From: Aliikangiella coralliicola
Lineage (GTDB): Bacteria > Pseudomonadota > Gammaproteobacteria > Enterobacterales > Kangiellaceae
Reading direction: 5' to 3'
Length of the DNA: 64,000 bases
Assembly (NCBI RefSeq): GCF_007004725.1
Contig: NZ_ML660171.1
Coordinates: 124,001 to 188,000 of the forward strand
The notes below the pieces were generated by a model. That model saw only the letters and a program-made list of their open reading frames with translations. It made no database searches and was not told the DNA's origin. Positions 54,415 to 62,596 of the stretch are shown here, one piece after another (the first letter of the stretch is position 1; each line of letters begins with the position of its first letter). The translations under genes were made by a program, and so were the position numbers.

Positions 54415-55080
54415 ATGTCTAATCAGGTATCTACTAAAAATAGAATCCTCGACGCAGCTGAAGAACTCTTTGCCGAGCATGGTTTCTCCGAAACCAGTTT
54501 GCGCGTGATAACTGCGAATGCGGAGGTGAATCTCGCGTCAGTCAACTACCATTTTGGCTCAAAAAAATCGCTAATTGAAGCCGTTTTCGATCGATATATG
54601 GAATGCTTTACCAATGAGTTGATGAGTGAGATGGTTAAGGTTGATCGACAAGATCAGAAAATTACTGTCTCTAAAGTGCTCAACACTTTGGTGAGACCTT
54701 TACTAGAAATTGATAACGTCAGACCCAATGGCTCATCGGTTTTTATGAAACTACTCGGTAGAGCATACGCAGAAACTCAAGGCCATATTCGACGTTTTGC
54801 CATGGAACGATATTCCCATGTTTTAGCCCGTTTCACCCGTTTACTGCACAAAGCCAGTCCTGAATTAAAGCCCTCGGAAATGTTCTGGCGACTGCATTTT
54901 ATGTTAGGGGCATTTATTTTTACCCTGGCGGGGCACGAAGCGCTACAAGAAATTTCTGAGAGTGATTTTGGTGAAGTGGTTGATGTTAAGGAAATTATCG
55001 CTCGCCTTATTCCGTTTTTATCTGCTGGTTTTTCTAATACTGATATACCAGCTAACTATTTGTCTGCAGGAGAAGCATAA
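54415..55080 (+). CDS. psrA: PsrA-like TetR regulator of fatty-acid degradation (221 aa)
   Basis: Starts with a TetR helix-turn-helix (I-L-D-A-A-E-E-L-F-A-E-H-G-F, L-A-S-V-N-Y-H-F-G-S-K-K) and has a C-terminal domain matching PsrA (F-W-R-L-H-F-M-L-G-A). PsrA binds long-chain fatty acids or acyl-CoA and represses beta-oxidation genes. ATG 54415 fits the promoter at 54351; an in-frame start at 54367 lies inside the promoter. The stop is 2 bases from the fadE start, so both genes are one operon and fadE is its likely target. Confidence 0.88.
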   Translation: MSNQVSTKNRILDAAEELFAEHGFSETSLRVITANAEVNLASVNYHFGSKKSLIEAVFDRYMECFTNELMSEMVKVDRQDQKITVSKVLNTLVRPLLEIDNVRPNGSSVFMKLLGRAYAETQGHIRRFAMERYSHVLARFTRLLHKASPELKPSEMFWRLHFMLGAFIFTLAGHEALQEISESDFGEVVDVKEIIARLIPFLSAGFSNTDIPANYLSAGEA

Positions 55081-55082
55081 TA

Positions 55083-57542
55083 ATGGTTATTTTAACCCAA
55101 ATACTTGTTTTAATTGGTGTTATCTGGGCGTCGGCCTACATGCGCGCACGCATGGGGACGGCATTGACCGTTGCTGGTGCAGCGCTCGTACTACTAACAA
55201 TGTTTGGGGAGTTTAAAGTCATTCCCTGGTTGTTATTCGGCGCTGTTGCCTTGCTATATTTTGCCGACGATCTTCGTAAGGACAAAATTACTCGCCCAAT
55301 TTTTAAAATGTTCCGATCCGTTCTTCCGCCGATGAACCAGACAGAGCGCGAAGCTTTGGAGGCCGGTGACGTATGGTGGGACGGGGAGCTATTTAAAGGT
55401 AACCCAAACTGGAAAGAAATGCTGGCATACGAAAAACCTGAGTTAACTGAAGAAGAACAGAGCTTCGTTGATAATCAGGTTGAGACTGTTTGCAATATGG
55501 TTTCTGATTGGGATATCAACTTTAAAGACAAAGATTTACCGCAAGAAGCTTGGGACTATCTGAAAAAAGAGGGCTTCTGGGGACTGATTATTCCAAAAGA
55601 GTACGGTGGTAAAGGGTTTTCAGCACTAGCTCACTCTACCATCGTAAGTAAGTTATCCACCCGAAGCGGCGTATTGGGTGTGACGACAATGGTTCCAAAC
55701 TCTCTGGGACCAGCTGAACTTTTACTTCATTACGGCACTGAAGAGCAAAAGAACTTTTATCTGCCACGACTGGCCAAAGGCGACGAGATTCCTTGTTTCG
55801 CGTTAACAGCACCTAAGGCTGGCTCTGATGCGGGCGCTATTCCTGACACTGGCATTATCTGTAAAGGTGAACACGAAGGCGAAGAGGTTCTCGGCATTCG
55901 CTTAAATTGGAACAAACGCTATATTACGCTGGCGCCGGTTGCGACTGTACTTGGACTTGCATTCAAGATGTATGACCCAGACGGTTTGATAGGCGATAAA
56001 GAAGATATCGGCATCACCGTTGCTTTGATTCCAACTAGCCACCCAGGCGTTGAAATCGGTGAACGTCATTATCCGATGGGACAGGCATTTATGAATGGTC
56101 CAACCCGGGGTAAAGATGTATTTATACCCTTATCCTGGATTGTCGGTGGTCAAGACTATGCCGGGAAGGGCTGGCGTATGTTGGTTGAGTGTCTGTCTGC
56201 GGGCCGTGGTATTTCATTACCTTCGTCTTCAACTGCGACTGGAAAGCTGGCTTACCGAGCTACCGGTGCTTATTCTGTACTGCGAGAGCAATTCAAGACG
56301 GAAATTGGTAAGTTTGAAGGGGTGGAAGAAGCTTTGGCGAGAATTGCCGGCTCAACCTATCAATTAGAGGCAACTCGACTAATGACTGCCGGTGCGGTAG
56401 ATGCTGGGGTTAAACCTTCAGTGGTCACTGCAATTGCCAAGTACCATATGACTGAAGCCGCAAGAGATATTCTCAAGGATTCTATGGACGTTCACGGTGG
56501 TCGTGGAGTCATTATGGGAGAACGAAATTACCTCTCCAGTGGCTATATGTCGATGCCTATCAGCATTACTGTAGAAGGTGCTAATATCCTCACTCGTAAC
56601 CTGATGATTTTTGGTCAGGGTGCTGTGCGATGTCATCCGTTTGTCTTCCGTGAGATGCAAGCAGCTGCCAACCCCAATGAACAGCAAGGTGTAGAAGATT
56701 TTGATTCGTTGTTTTTCCGCCATATCGGCTATGGCCTGAGCAACTTTATCCGTAGTATCAGCATGGGACTAACTTCAGGCCGGATAGTTAAAAAACCGGT
56801 ACCAGGACCAACTGGCAGGTATTATCAGCAACTCACGCGAATGAGTTCGGCGCTAGCCTTGGTATCTGACCTGTCAATGGCTGTACTCGGTGGTGAATTA
56901 AAGCGCAAAGAGCGACTGTCTGCCCGTTTAGGTGATGTTTTAAGTTATCTCTATTTAAGTTCCGCAGTGTTGAAATATTACGAAGATAGCGGCCGTCAGG
57001 AATCTGATTTGCCTTATGTGGAGTGGAACCTGAAAAATAATCTTCACCTGATGCAAAAAGCATTTCTTGAGTTTTTCGAAAATCTCAGACCAGCCTGGTT
57101 GGGTAAAGTGTTGAGAAGAGTCGTATTCCCATATGGAATCTGGTACAAAAAACCGAGCGATTACTTAGACCATACAATTGTTAAGTCGATGTTTAACCAC
57201 AATGAATTGCGTGATCGATTAACTTGCAACATCTTTGTTGGTGACGAGAATGATCCGGTGGGTAGAATTGAAAATGCGTTTAACAAAGTATTGGCAACAA
57301 AAAGTGTAGCGCAGAAAATCAAGAAAGCGGTGAAAGAGGGCAAGCTGGCTCCAGCGAGAGAGCTTGAAGAAACAGTTGCTACTGCACTTGCCGCCGGTAT
57401 TTTGAGCCAGCAAGAAGCAGATGATTATCTAGAGTCTGAAGCACTTCGTCTGGATGCTATTCAAGTTGATGAATATTCTAAAGAATATATTGCTGGTCAA
57501 TTTGAAGAAGGGCTTAAATCAGCGCCGGAAAGAGCTGCCTGA
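55083..57542 (+). CDS. fadE: FadE acyl-CoA dehydrogenase (819 aa)
   Basis: The first enzyme of beta-oxidation: forms trans-2-enoyl-CoA using FAD. The size is that of E. coli FadE (814 aa), with a hydrophobic N-terminal region of about 60 residues, the acyl-CoA dehydrogenase core (G-F-W-G-L-I-I-P-K-E-Y-G-G-K, D-V-H-G-G-R-G-V-I-M-G), and the extra C-terminal FadE domain. AGGAGA for its start lies in the end of psrA, giving translational coupling. Regulated by PsrA, by inference from position and operator. Confidence 0.94.
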   Translation: MVILTQILVLIGVIWASAYMRARMGTALTVAGAALVLLTMFGEFKVIPWLLFGAVALLYFADDLRKDKITRPIFKMFRSVLPPMNQTEREALEAGDVWWDGELFKGNPNWKEMLAYEKPELTEEEQSFVDNQVETVCNMVSDWDINFKDKDLPQEAWDYLKKEGFWGLIIPKEYGGKGFSALAHSTIVSKLSTRSGVLGVTTMVPNSLGPAELLLHYGTEEQKNFYLPRLAKGDEIPCFALTAPKAGSDAGAIPDTGIICKGEHEGEEVLGIRLNWNKRYITLAPVATVLGLAFKMYDPDGLIGDKEDIGITVALIPTSHPGVEIGERHYPMGQAFMNGPTRGKDVFIPLSWIVGGQDYAGKGWRMLVECLSAGRGISLPSSSTATGKLAYRATGAYSVLREQFKTEIGKFEGVEEALARIAGSTYQLEATRLMTAGAVDAGVKPSVVTAIAKYHMTEAARDILKDSMDVHGGRGVIMGERNYLSSGYMSMPISITVEGANILTRNLMIFGQGAVRCHPFVFREMQAAANPNEQQGVEDFDSLFFRHIGYGLSNFIRSISMGLTSGRIVKKPVPGPTGRYYQQLTRMSSALALVSDLSMAVLGGELKRKERLSARLGDVLSYLYLSSAVLKYYEDSGRQESDLPYVEWNLKNNLHLMQKAFLEFFENLRPAWLGKVLRRVVFPYGIWYKKPSDYLDHTIVKSMFNHNELRDRLTCNIFVGDENDPVGRIENAFNKVLATKSVAQKIKKAVKEGKLAPARELEETVATALAAGILSQQEADDYLESEALRLDAIQVDEYSKEYIAGQFEEGLKSAPERAA

Positions 57543-57595
57543 TAACTGGCTTCGGTTTTTGACTGACAATAACTATATAACCATCACAAAGACTT

Positions 57596-57624
57596 AAAAG
57601 CCACTCAACATGAGTGGCTTTTTT
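57596..57624 (+). terminator. Intrinsic terminator after fadE
   Basis: AAAAGCCACTC and GAGTGGCTTTT arms around loop AACAT, ending in a T-run. Confidence 0.88.
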
Positions 57625-57832
57625 GACCTGGTACATAAATTCACAACAAACTCGTTTTTTCTTGAGTTTGACGGTGCTATTATTGCCCCATCAGTTCAGC
57701 CTGGATTAAGCTAACAACGCTAAAATCCAAATATCAACTGTGTTTACTGTAGATTAAAACGTGGCTTATTTAAGCTGTGAATGATTGCAGTAATTCAGGA
57801 CTCAAATTTTAACAAAGAAAAGGTTTTTCGAT

Positions 57833-58498
57833 ATGTCTGCAAAAAAACTTCAATTTATTTCAATCGCGCTTGCCAGTTCTTTAGCTTTTGTCACCGGGTG
57901 TCAAACCCTTGACCCATACACTGGCGAAAAGAAAACCAGTTCCGCGGTTAAATATGGCGCTATCGGTGCAGCTATCTGCGGAATCATCGGATCAAGAGAT
58001 TCGGGGAAACACGCACGGAACGCGGCTGTTGGATGTGGGGTCATTGGCGCTTCTATCGGTGCTTATATGGATTCGCAAGAATCAAAGTTGCGCGAATCAT
58101 TACAAAATACGGGTGTTAGCGTGCAACGTGAAGGCGATCAAATTCGCTTGATTATGCCGGGCAATATCACATTCGCGACAAATAAATCTCACGTCCAATC
58201 TGATTTTTACCCAGTACTTGATTCAGTTGTTACGGTATTAAAAGAGTTTGACGAGACTATTGTTGAAGTTCAAGGATTTACCGATTCTACCGGTTCTTGG
58301 GAACATAATATGAAACTGTCAGAGTCTCGCGCTCGCGCGGTTGCTGGTTATCTTGAAAGTGGCGGTATCATTTACCAGCGACTGGTGACTTCAGGAAAAG
58401 GCCCATCTAATCCTATCGCGTCAAATAGCGATGCGGCAGGACGTGCACAGAACCGACGTGTTGAAATTCGATTAAGAGCAATTGAAGCCCAGGGATAA
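57833..58498 (+). CDS. OmpA-family lipoprotein (221 aa)
   Basis: The signal peptide ends in V-T-G-C with lipidation at Cys23. Residues about 40-80 are a glycine-zipper-like membrane-associating stretch, and the C-terminal 110 residues are an OmpA peptidoglycan-binding domain (V-E-V-Q-G-F-T-D-S-T-G and N-R-R-V-E-I-R-L-R). The layout matches YiaD-type lipoproteins that link outer membrane and peptidoglycan. It is a single gene bounded by terminators. Confidence 0.9.
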   Translation: MSAKKLQFISIALASSLAFVTGCQTLDPYTGEKKTSSAVKYGAIGAAICGIIGSRDSGKHARNAAVGCGVIGASIGAYMDSQESKLRESLQNTGVSVQREGDQIRLIMPGNITFATNKSHVQSDFYPVLDSVVTVLKEFDETIVEVQGFTDSTGSWEHNMKLSESRARAVAGYLESGGIIYQRLVTSGKGPSNPIASNSDAAGRAQNRRVEIRLRAIEAQG

Positions 58499-58512
58499 TC
58501 AACTGCTTTGAG

Positions 58513-58540
58513 AAAAAGCCACTTTTCAGTGGCTTTTTTT
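58513..58540 (+). terminator. Intrinsic terminator after the OmpA-family gene
   Basis: AAAAAGCCACT pairs with AGTGGCTTTTT with loop TTTC, followed by T. Confidence 0.88.
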
Positions 58541-58776
58541 ACGGCTTTTTTTTGCCATTTTTGCAGAAAAACCTTTTTCTCTAAGAAATAGGATGATTTA
58601 AGCAAAAAGTGTAAAATTCGAGTATAGTAGTTCCGTCTGCCATCGCGCTATTTATAAACTGAGTGCTCAGCAAAAGATACCTTAACAGATAAGCACATTT
58701 AAAAAAGAAAACTGGCTAAATTCAACCATAACCCTTTGAAATTGCTGTCAGTTTAATAGAACTCATAAAAATATCC

Positions 58777-59616
58777 ATGGGAAAAAAACTAAAAAAATAT
58801 AGTCAGGGAGAACCCTTAGCACCCTGGCGAGAGAAAATTCACGAAGTAATCTTTGAAGCCGACACGCCAGCAGGAAAAACATTTGATGCAGTATTAATTG
58901 CAGCAATAACGCTGAGTGTTATTGCAGTAATGCTCGACAGTGTTGAGACGATAAAGTATGAGTATGGCCATATACTCGATATTCTGGAATGGGGATTTAC
59001 TTTCCTATTTTTGGTTGAATATATCCTCAGATTAATTTCTGTTAGAAAGCCATTGCTGTACGCCACGAGTTTCTTAGGTGTCGTTGATTTACTATCGATT
59101 CTTCCAAGCTTTGTGAGCCTTTTTTACACCGGGGCGGAAACACTGTTAGTTATCAGGGTTTTGAGAGTTTTAAGGGTTTTCCGCGTATTTAAGCTGGCTG
59201 AATATCTTGGTGAAGCTGATTACCTGATGAGAGCGCTTCGCTCGAGTCGGCGTAAGATAGCCGTTTTTCTCTATACTGTATTTATATTCGTGGTGATTTT
59301 TGGCTCGATCATGTACTTGGTGGAAGGCGAAGATAGTGGCTTCACCAGTATTCCAAAGGCTGTTTATTGGGCAATTATTACACTAACGACCGTGGGTTAT
59401 GGTGACATAGTGCCACAAACTCACCTGGGGCAAATGATTGCATCGACGGTGATGATTATGGGGTACGCCATTATTGCTGTGCCCACCGGAATATATAGTA
59501 CTGAATTAGCCAAAGTTTATAAACAAAGTATCACTAACAATGCTTGTATTAACTGTGGTGAAGAGGGACACGATGAAGATGCAATTTTCTGTAAATTTTG
59601 CGGTGAAAAATTATGA
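58777..59616 (+). CDS. Voltage-gated-type potassium channel with C-terminal zinc ribbon (279 aa)
   Basis: Six membrane segments; S4 carries repeated Arg (R-V-L-R-V-L-R-V-F-R) and the pore loop has T-T-V-G-Y-G-D. This is a Kv-type channel subunit likely forming tetramers. After S6, a short tail of about 35 residues holds C-x-x-C and C-x-x-C (a zinc ribbon), which is not typical of bacterial Kv channels. The stop overlaps the next start by 4 bases (ATGA), coupling it to a HolD-like gene. Confidence 0.88.
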   Translation: MGKKLKKYSQGEPLAPWREKIHEVIFEADTPAGKTFDAVLIAAITLSVIAVMLDSVETIKYEYGHILDILEWGFTFLFLVEYILRLISVRKPLLYATSFLGVVDLLSILPSFVSLFYTGAETLLVIRVLRVLRVFRVFKLAEYLGEADYLMRALRSSRRKIAVFLYTVFIFVVIFGSIMYLVEGEDSGFTSIPKAVYWAIITLTTVGYGDIVPQTHLGQMIASTVMIMGYAIIAVPTGIYSTELAKVYKQSITNNACINCGEEGHDEDAIFCKFCGEKL

Positions 59617-60506
59617 ATGAGTCAAATGCATTTCAGCCATTATCCGAGGCACAGCGCCTGGCCTATTTGCAAGCGATGGAAGTTCCGCTATGGATACCAA
59701 GAGATTTGCCTGAGTATGAAGTAGAACTTGAAATTGAGTCTGAAAATGCTCAACAAATTGCAATGGCACCGGTTGAAAGTGTTGCGCAAAAGATTGACCA
59801 ATCAATTTCTGAAATTAAAGCGTCTGCTGCATCTGACAAGATGCCAACGGAAAATTTTGCCGGTGTCAATGAAAGTAAGGAAGTTGAAGCTAAGCATAAC
59901 AATACAACAAACACGCATAAGACCAATCACGCACAGTCACAAATTGGTGAAACTGAACAACCGGTTGTTCATGCTGTCAGTCAAACTACCGCTCAAAAGA
60001 AGCTGGTGAGTGGAAGCTATCTAAAGTTAATTTCCTGGCGATCCACTAACAAAGCGGACAAGCGACTTCTTATTATTTGCCGGCACCATAAAGATCAGCC
60101 CGCACAAAGTTTTGCACGATCAAACGGGCCGAGCCAGTTTATGTCCGATTACCTGAAAGCATTACAGGAATATGTTGCGGTTTCGGGCGCTGAAATTGAA
60201 ATGCGTTTAGCACATTTAACTGAGGCTGGATTAGGAAGTGACTGTGAGCCTATGACGCAGAAGTTAACTGAATTGAAACCTGATTTGGTGTTAGTGCTTG
60301 GCGAAGAAGGTGTACGTCATTTATTTGATAAAGATGCGACCGTGTCGGAGCAGCGAGGAAAGCTGCAACAAATGGAAGGTGGTTTTGAGGCCTTAGTCAG
60401 TTATCACCCGTATAGCTTAATTTCCGACCCGCCACTTAAGAGAAATGCGCTCGAAGATTTGAGGTTGGTTGCTAAAGCTTTACTAAGAGAAGAAAAGTTA
60501 ATTTAA
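59613..60506 (+). CDS. HolD-like protein (DNA polymerase III psi candidate), 297 aa
   Basis: Position immediately before rimI is the holD position in E. coli and matches the psi-subunit gene described for Pseudomonas. The N-terminal R-L-A-Y-L-Q-A-M-E-V-P-L-W resembles the psi start; the C-terminal S-Y-H-P-Y-S-L...L-K-R-N-A-L-E-D-L resembles the psi end (also the end of UDG-fold proteins). A long low-complexity Ser/Thr/Glu stretch (about 45-130) lies between. Assignment rests on gene order plus weak motifs. Confidence 0.55.
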   Translation: MNESNAFQPLSEAQRLAYLQAMEVPLWIPRDLPEYEVELEIESENAQQIAMAPVESVAQKIDQSISEIKASAASDKMPTENFAGVNESKEVEAKHNNTTNTHKTNHAQSQIGETEQPVVHAVSQTTAQKKLVSGSYLKLISWRSTNKADKRLLIICRHHKDQPAQSFARSNGPSQFMSDYLKALQEYVAVSGAEIEMRLAHLTEAGLGSDCEPMTQKLTELKPDLVLVLGEEGVRHLFDKDATVSEQRGKLQQMEGGFEALVSYHPYSLISDPPLKRNALEDLRLVAKALLREEKLI

Positions 60507-60556
60507 ATTTGGCAGGTTTTGATTTGTGAGGCAAATAGTTTGAGCGATTTTATTCA

Positions 60557-61012
60557 GTGATTAATTCAAATGATTTGGTTATTGTCCCAGCTGATATTCT
60601 AGATTTAAAGTCAATGCTTGCGGTCGAGCAGGCAAGCCATCAACACCCCTGGAGCGAAAATATGTTAGCCGAGAGTCTCAACGGCGAGCATCGCTGTTGG
60701 GTGCTCAAGCACAAAAAGCAAGTCATTGGACATTTAATCGTATTACCTGTTTTTGACCAGGTCGAATTGCTGGATATTGCTGTTTGTCCACAACAACAAG
60801 GGATGGGGTTGGGTCGTTTGTTGATGGAGCATTTAATTCAATTTGTTAAAGACAATCACATTGTGAGTATTTTTCTGGAAGTTCGACAGTCGAATAAAAC
60901 AGCGATGAAACTGTATCAAAATTTTGATTTTGAAGAAATTGGTGTACGAAAAAATTATTACCCCTGCAAGCAGGGGAGAGAAGATGCCGTGGTAATGCAA
61001 TTCACTTTATGA
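60557..61012 (+). CDS. rimI: RimI ribosomal-protein-S18-alanine N-acetyltransferase (151 aa)
   Basis: GNAT enzyme: V-C-P-Q-Q-Q-G-M-G-L-G-R-L-L-M is the acetyl-CoA loop; A-M-K-L-Y-Q-N-F-D-F-E near the end is typical of RimI. It acetylates the N-terminal Ala of ribosomal protein S18. The start is GTG 60557, with no ATG upstream in frame and a weak ribosome site. It follows the HolD-like gene in the same order as in other gammaproteobacteria. Confidence 0.9.
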   Translation: MINSNDLVIVPADILDLKSMLAVEQASHQHPWSENMLAESLNGEHRCWVLKHKKQVIGHLIVLPVFDQVELLDIAVCPQQQGMGLGRLLMEHLIQFVKDNHIVSIFLEVRQSNKTAMKLYQNFDFEEIGVRKNYYPCKQGREDAVVMQFTL

Positions 61013-61044
61013 GCAGGTTTAAGCCTTTACAAGTAGAGGTTGAA

Positions 61045-62268
61045 TTAGGCGACTTTTTTCAACAACAAAGAAGCATTGGTACCACCAAAGCCAAATGAGT
61101 TTGAAAGGGCATATTCAATGTTTTGAAACTCGGCGGCATTAGCGGTGTAATTCAAATCGCAATCTGGGTCTGGCGTTTTAAGATTTATCGTCGGTGGAAT
61201 TTGACTCGCCTTTATTGCTTCAATGCAATAGATCAATTCAACTGCACCCGCAGCCCCGAGTAAATGACCTGTCATCGATTTAGTCGAACTGATGGCAACT
61301 TCAGATGCTCCGTCACCAAATACATTTTTAATCGCCAGTGTTTCGATTTTGTCATTAAGTGGCGTTGAAGTTCCGTGAGCATTAATATAACCGACTTGCT
61401 GCGGCGTAATATTTGCCATATCAACGGCTTTTTGCATTGCTAAACTTTGGCCGACACCGTCTGGACAAGGTGCGGTAAGATGGCTTGCATCTGAGGTTGC
61501 CCCAAAGCCGGCGATTTCGCCGTAAATAGTTGCGCCACGTCGAATAGCGCTTGCCATATTTTCTAATACAATAATACCGGCACCTTCTCCTGATACAAAT
61601 CCACTTCGTTGTAAGTCAAAAGGGCGAGAAGCATTTTGAGGATTTTCTGTTTCAGTGTTGAGTGCATTGAGCCGAGAAAAACCGGCCAAACTCAGCGGAG
61701 TAATGGTTGCTTCCGCACCGCCGGTAACAACCGTGTCGACTTCGCCGACAGCGATCATTTTACAGGCGTCCATTATCGCGTGAGCGGAAGTTGCACACGC
61801 TGAACTGACACCGTAGCTTGGGCCGCGAAAACCAAATCGGGAGGAGATAACCCCTGATGCCATGCCAATCACTGACGATGGTATAAAGAATGGCGTAACG
61901 CGGCGAATTTTTCCATTGATAAGCTTAGAGTGTTCGCGCTCAATATTGCTAATTCCACCCTGGCCCGAACCGATGACAACACCAACATCTTTAAGGTCTT
62001 GAATGCCAGCGTCAAGTACCGCTTCTTGAGTTGCAATTAAGGCGTACTGGATGAATGGATCAAAGTGTTTTATTTCCTTGCCTTCAATAAAATCTTGTAC
62101 GTTAGCTTTAACTTCTCCTGCGATTTTTATCGGGAAGTTTTCTGTGTCAAATTTCTGGATAAAATCGATACCTGATTTACCGGCCACGACACTCTGCCAA
62201 TTTTCTTCAACGGTATTACCGGCGGGCGTGATAGCGCCTAAACCTGTGATTGCAACTCGATTTAACAT
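61045..62268 (-). CDS. fabF: FabF-type 3-oxoacyl-ACP synthase (KAS II), 407 aa
   Basis: Condensing enzyme of fatty-acid elongation. Catalytic Cys158 in S-S-A-C-A-T-S, His in N-A-H-G-T-S-T-P-L-N-D, and His/Lys in K-S-M-T-G-H-L-L-G-A-A-G-A complete the triad. No other fatty-acid genes lie next to it, so it may be a stand-alone or second copy. Its start faces an intergenic region with three direct repeats. RimI is convergent (32-base gap). Confidence 0.9.
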   Translation of the reverse strand: MLNRVAITGLGAITPAGNTVEENWQSVVAGKSGIDFIQKFDTENFPIKIAGEVKANVQDFIEGKEIKHFDPFIQYALIATQEAVLDAGIQDLKDVGVVIGSGQGGISNIEREHSKLINGKIRRVTPFFIPSSVIGMASGVISSRFGFRGPSYGVSSACATSAHAIMDACKMIAVGEVDTVVTGGAEATITPLSLAGFSRLNALNTETENPQNASRPFDLQRSGFVSGEGAGIIVLENMASAIRRGATIYGEIAGFGATSDASHLTAPCPDGVGQSLAMQKAVDMANITPQQVGYINAHGTSTPLNDKIETLAIKNVFGDGASEVAISSTKSMTGHLLGAAGAVELIYCIEAIKASQIPPTINLKTPDPDCDLNYTANAAEFQNIEYALSNSFGFGGTNASLLLKKVA

Positions 62269-62408
62269 AAGTATTTCTCATACTGCTAACATATTACATA
62301 AATTATCAGCTTGTAATGTTTCAGCAATGTGGCTAAATTATGTACGTTTGGTGACAACGAAAAACGATTTTAATACGTCTAAGTTGCTGACGGTTTATTA
62401 AATGATAC

Positions 62409-62453
62409 TTGGCAGGTGAGTGTTTGGTAGATGATTGCTTGGCAGGTGGTTAG
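62409..62453. repeat. Three imperfect 15-base tandem repeats
   Basis: TTGGCAGGTGAGTGT, TTGGTAGATGATTGC and TTGGCAGGTGGTTAG follow one another with an exact 15-base period, between the divergent fabF and MBOAT genes. It may be an operator for a regulator that binds on one face of the helix with about 1.4-turn spacing. No known motif is recognised. Confidence 0.65.
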
Positions 62454-62596
62454 ACTGTCACTTTCAGATATCGATTGAGGAAATTAATCGATTATAAAGT
62501 CGGTGGCTATCCTGAGCTTGCTGAATAAGTGGCTGTGAGAAACTGATTCAAAGAATAAAAATTTTATTTCAAACATTTTCTGGGGAATAACCAACG

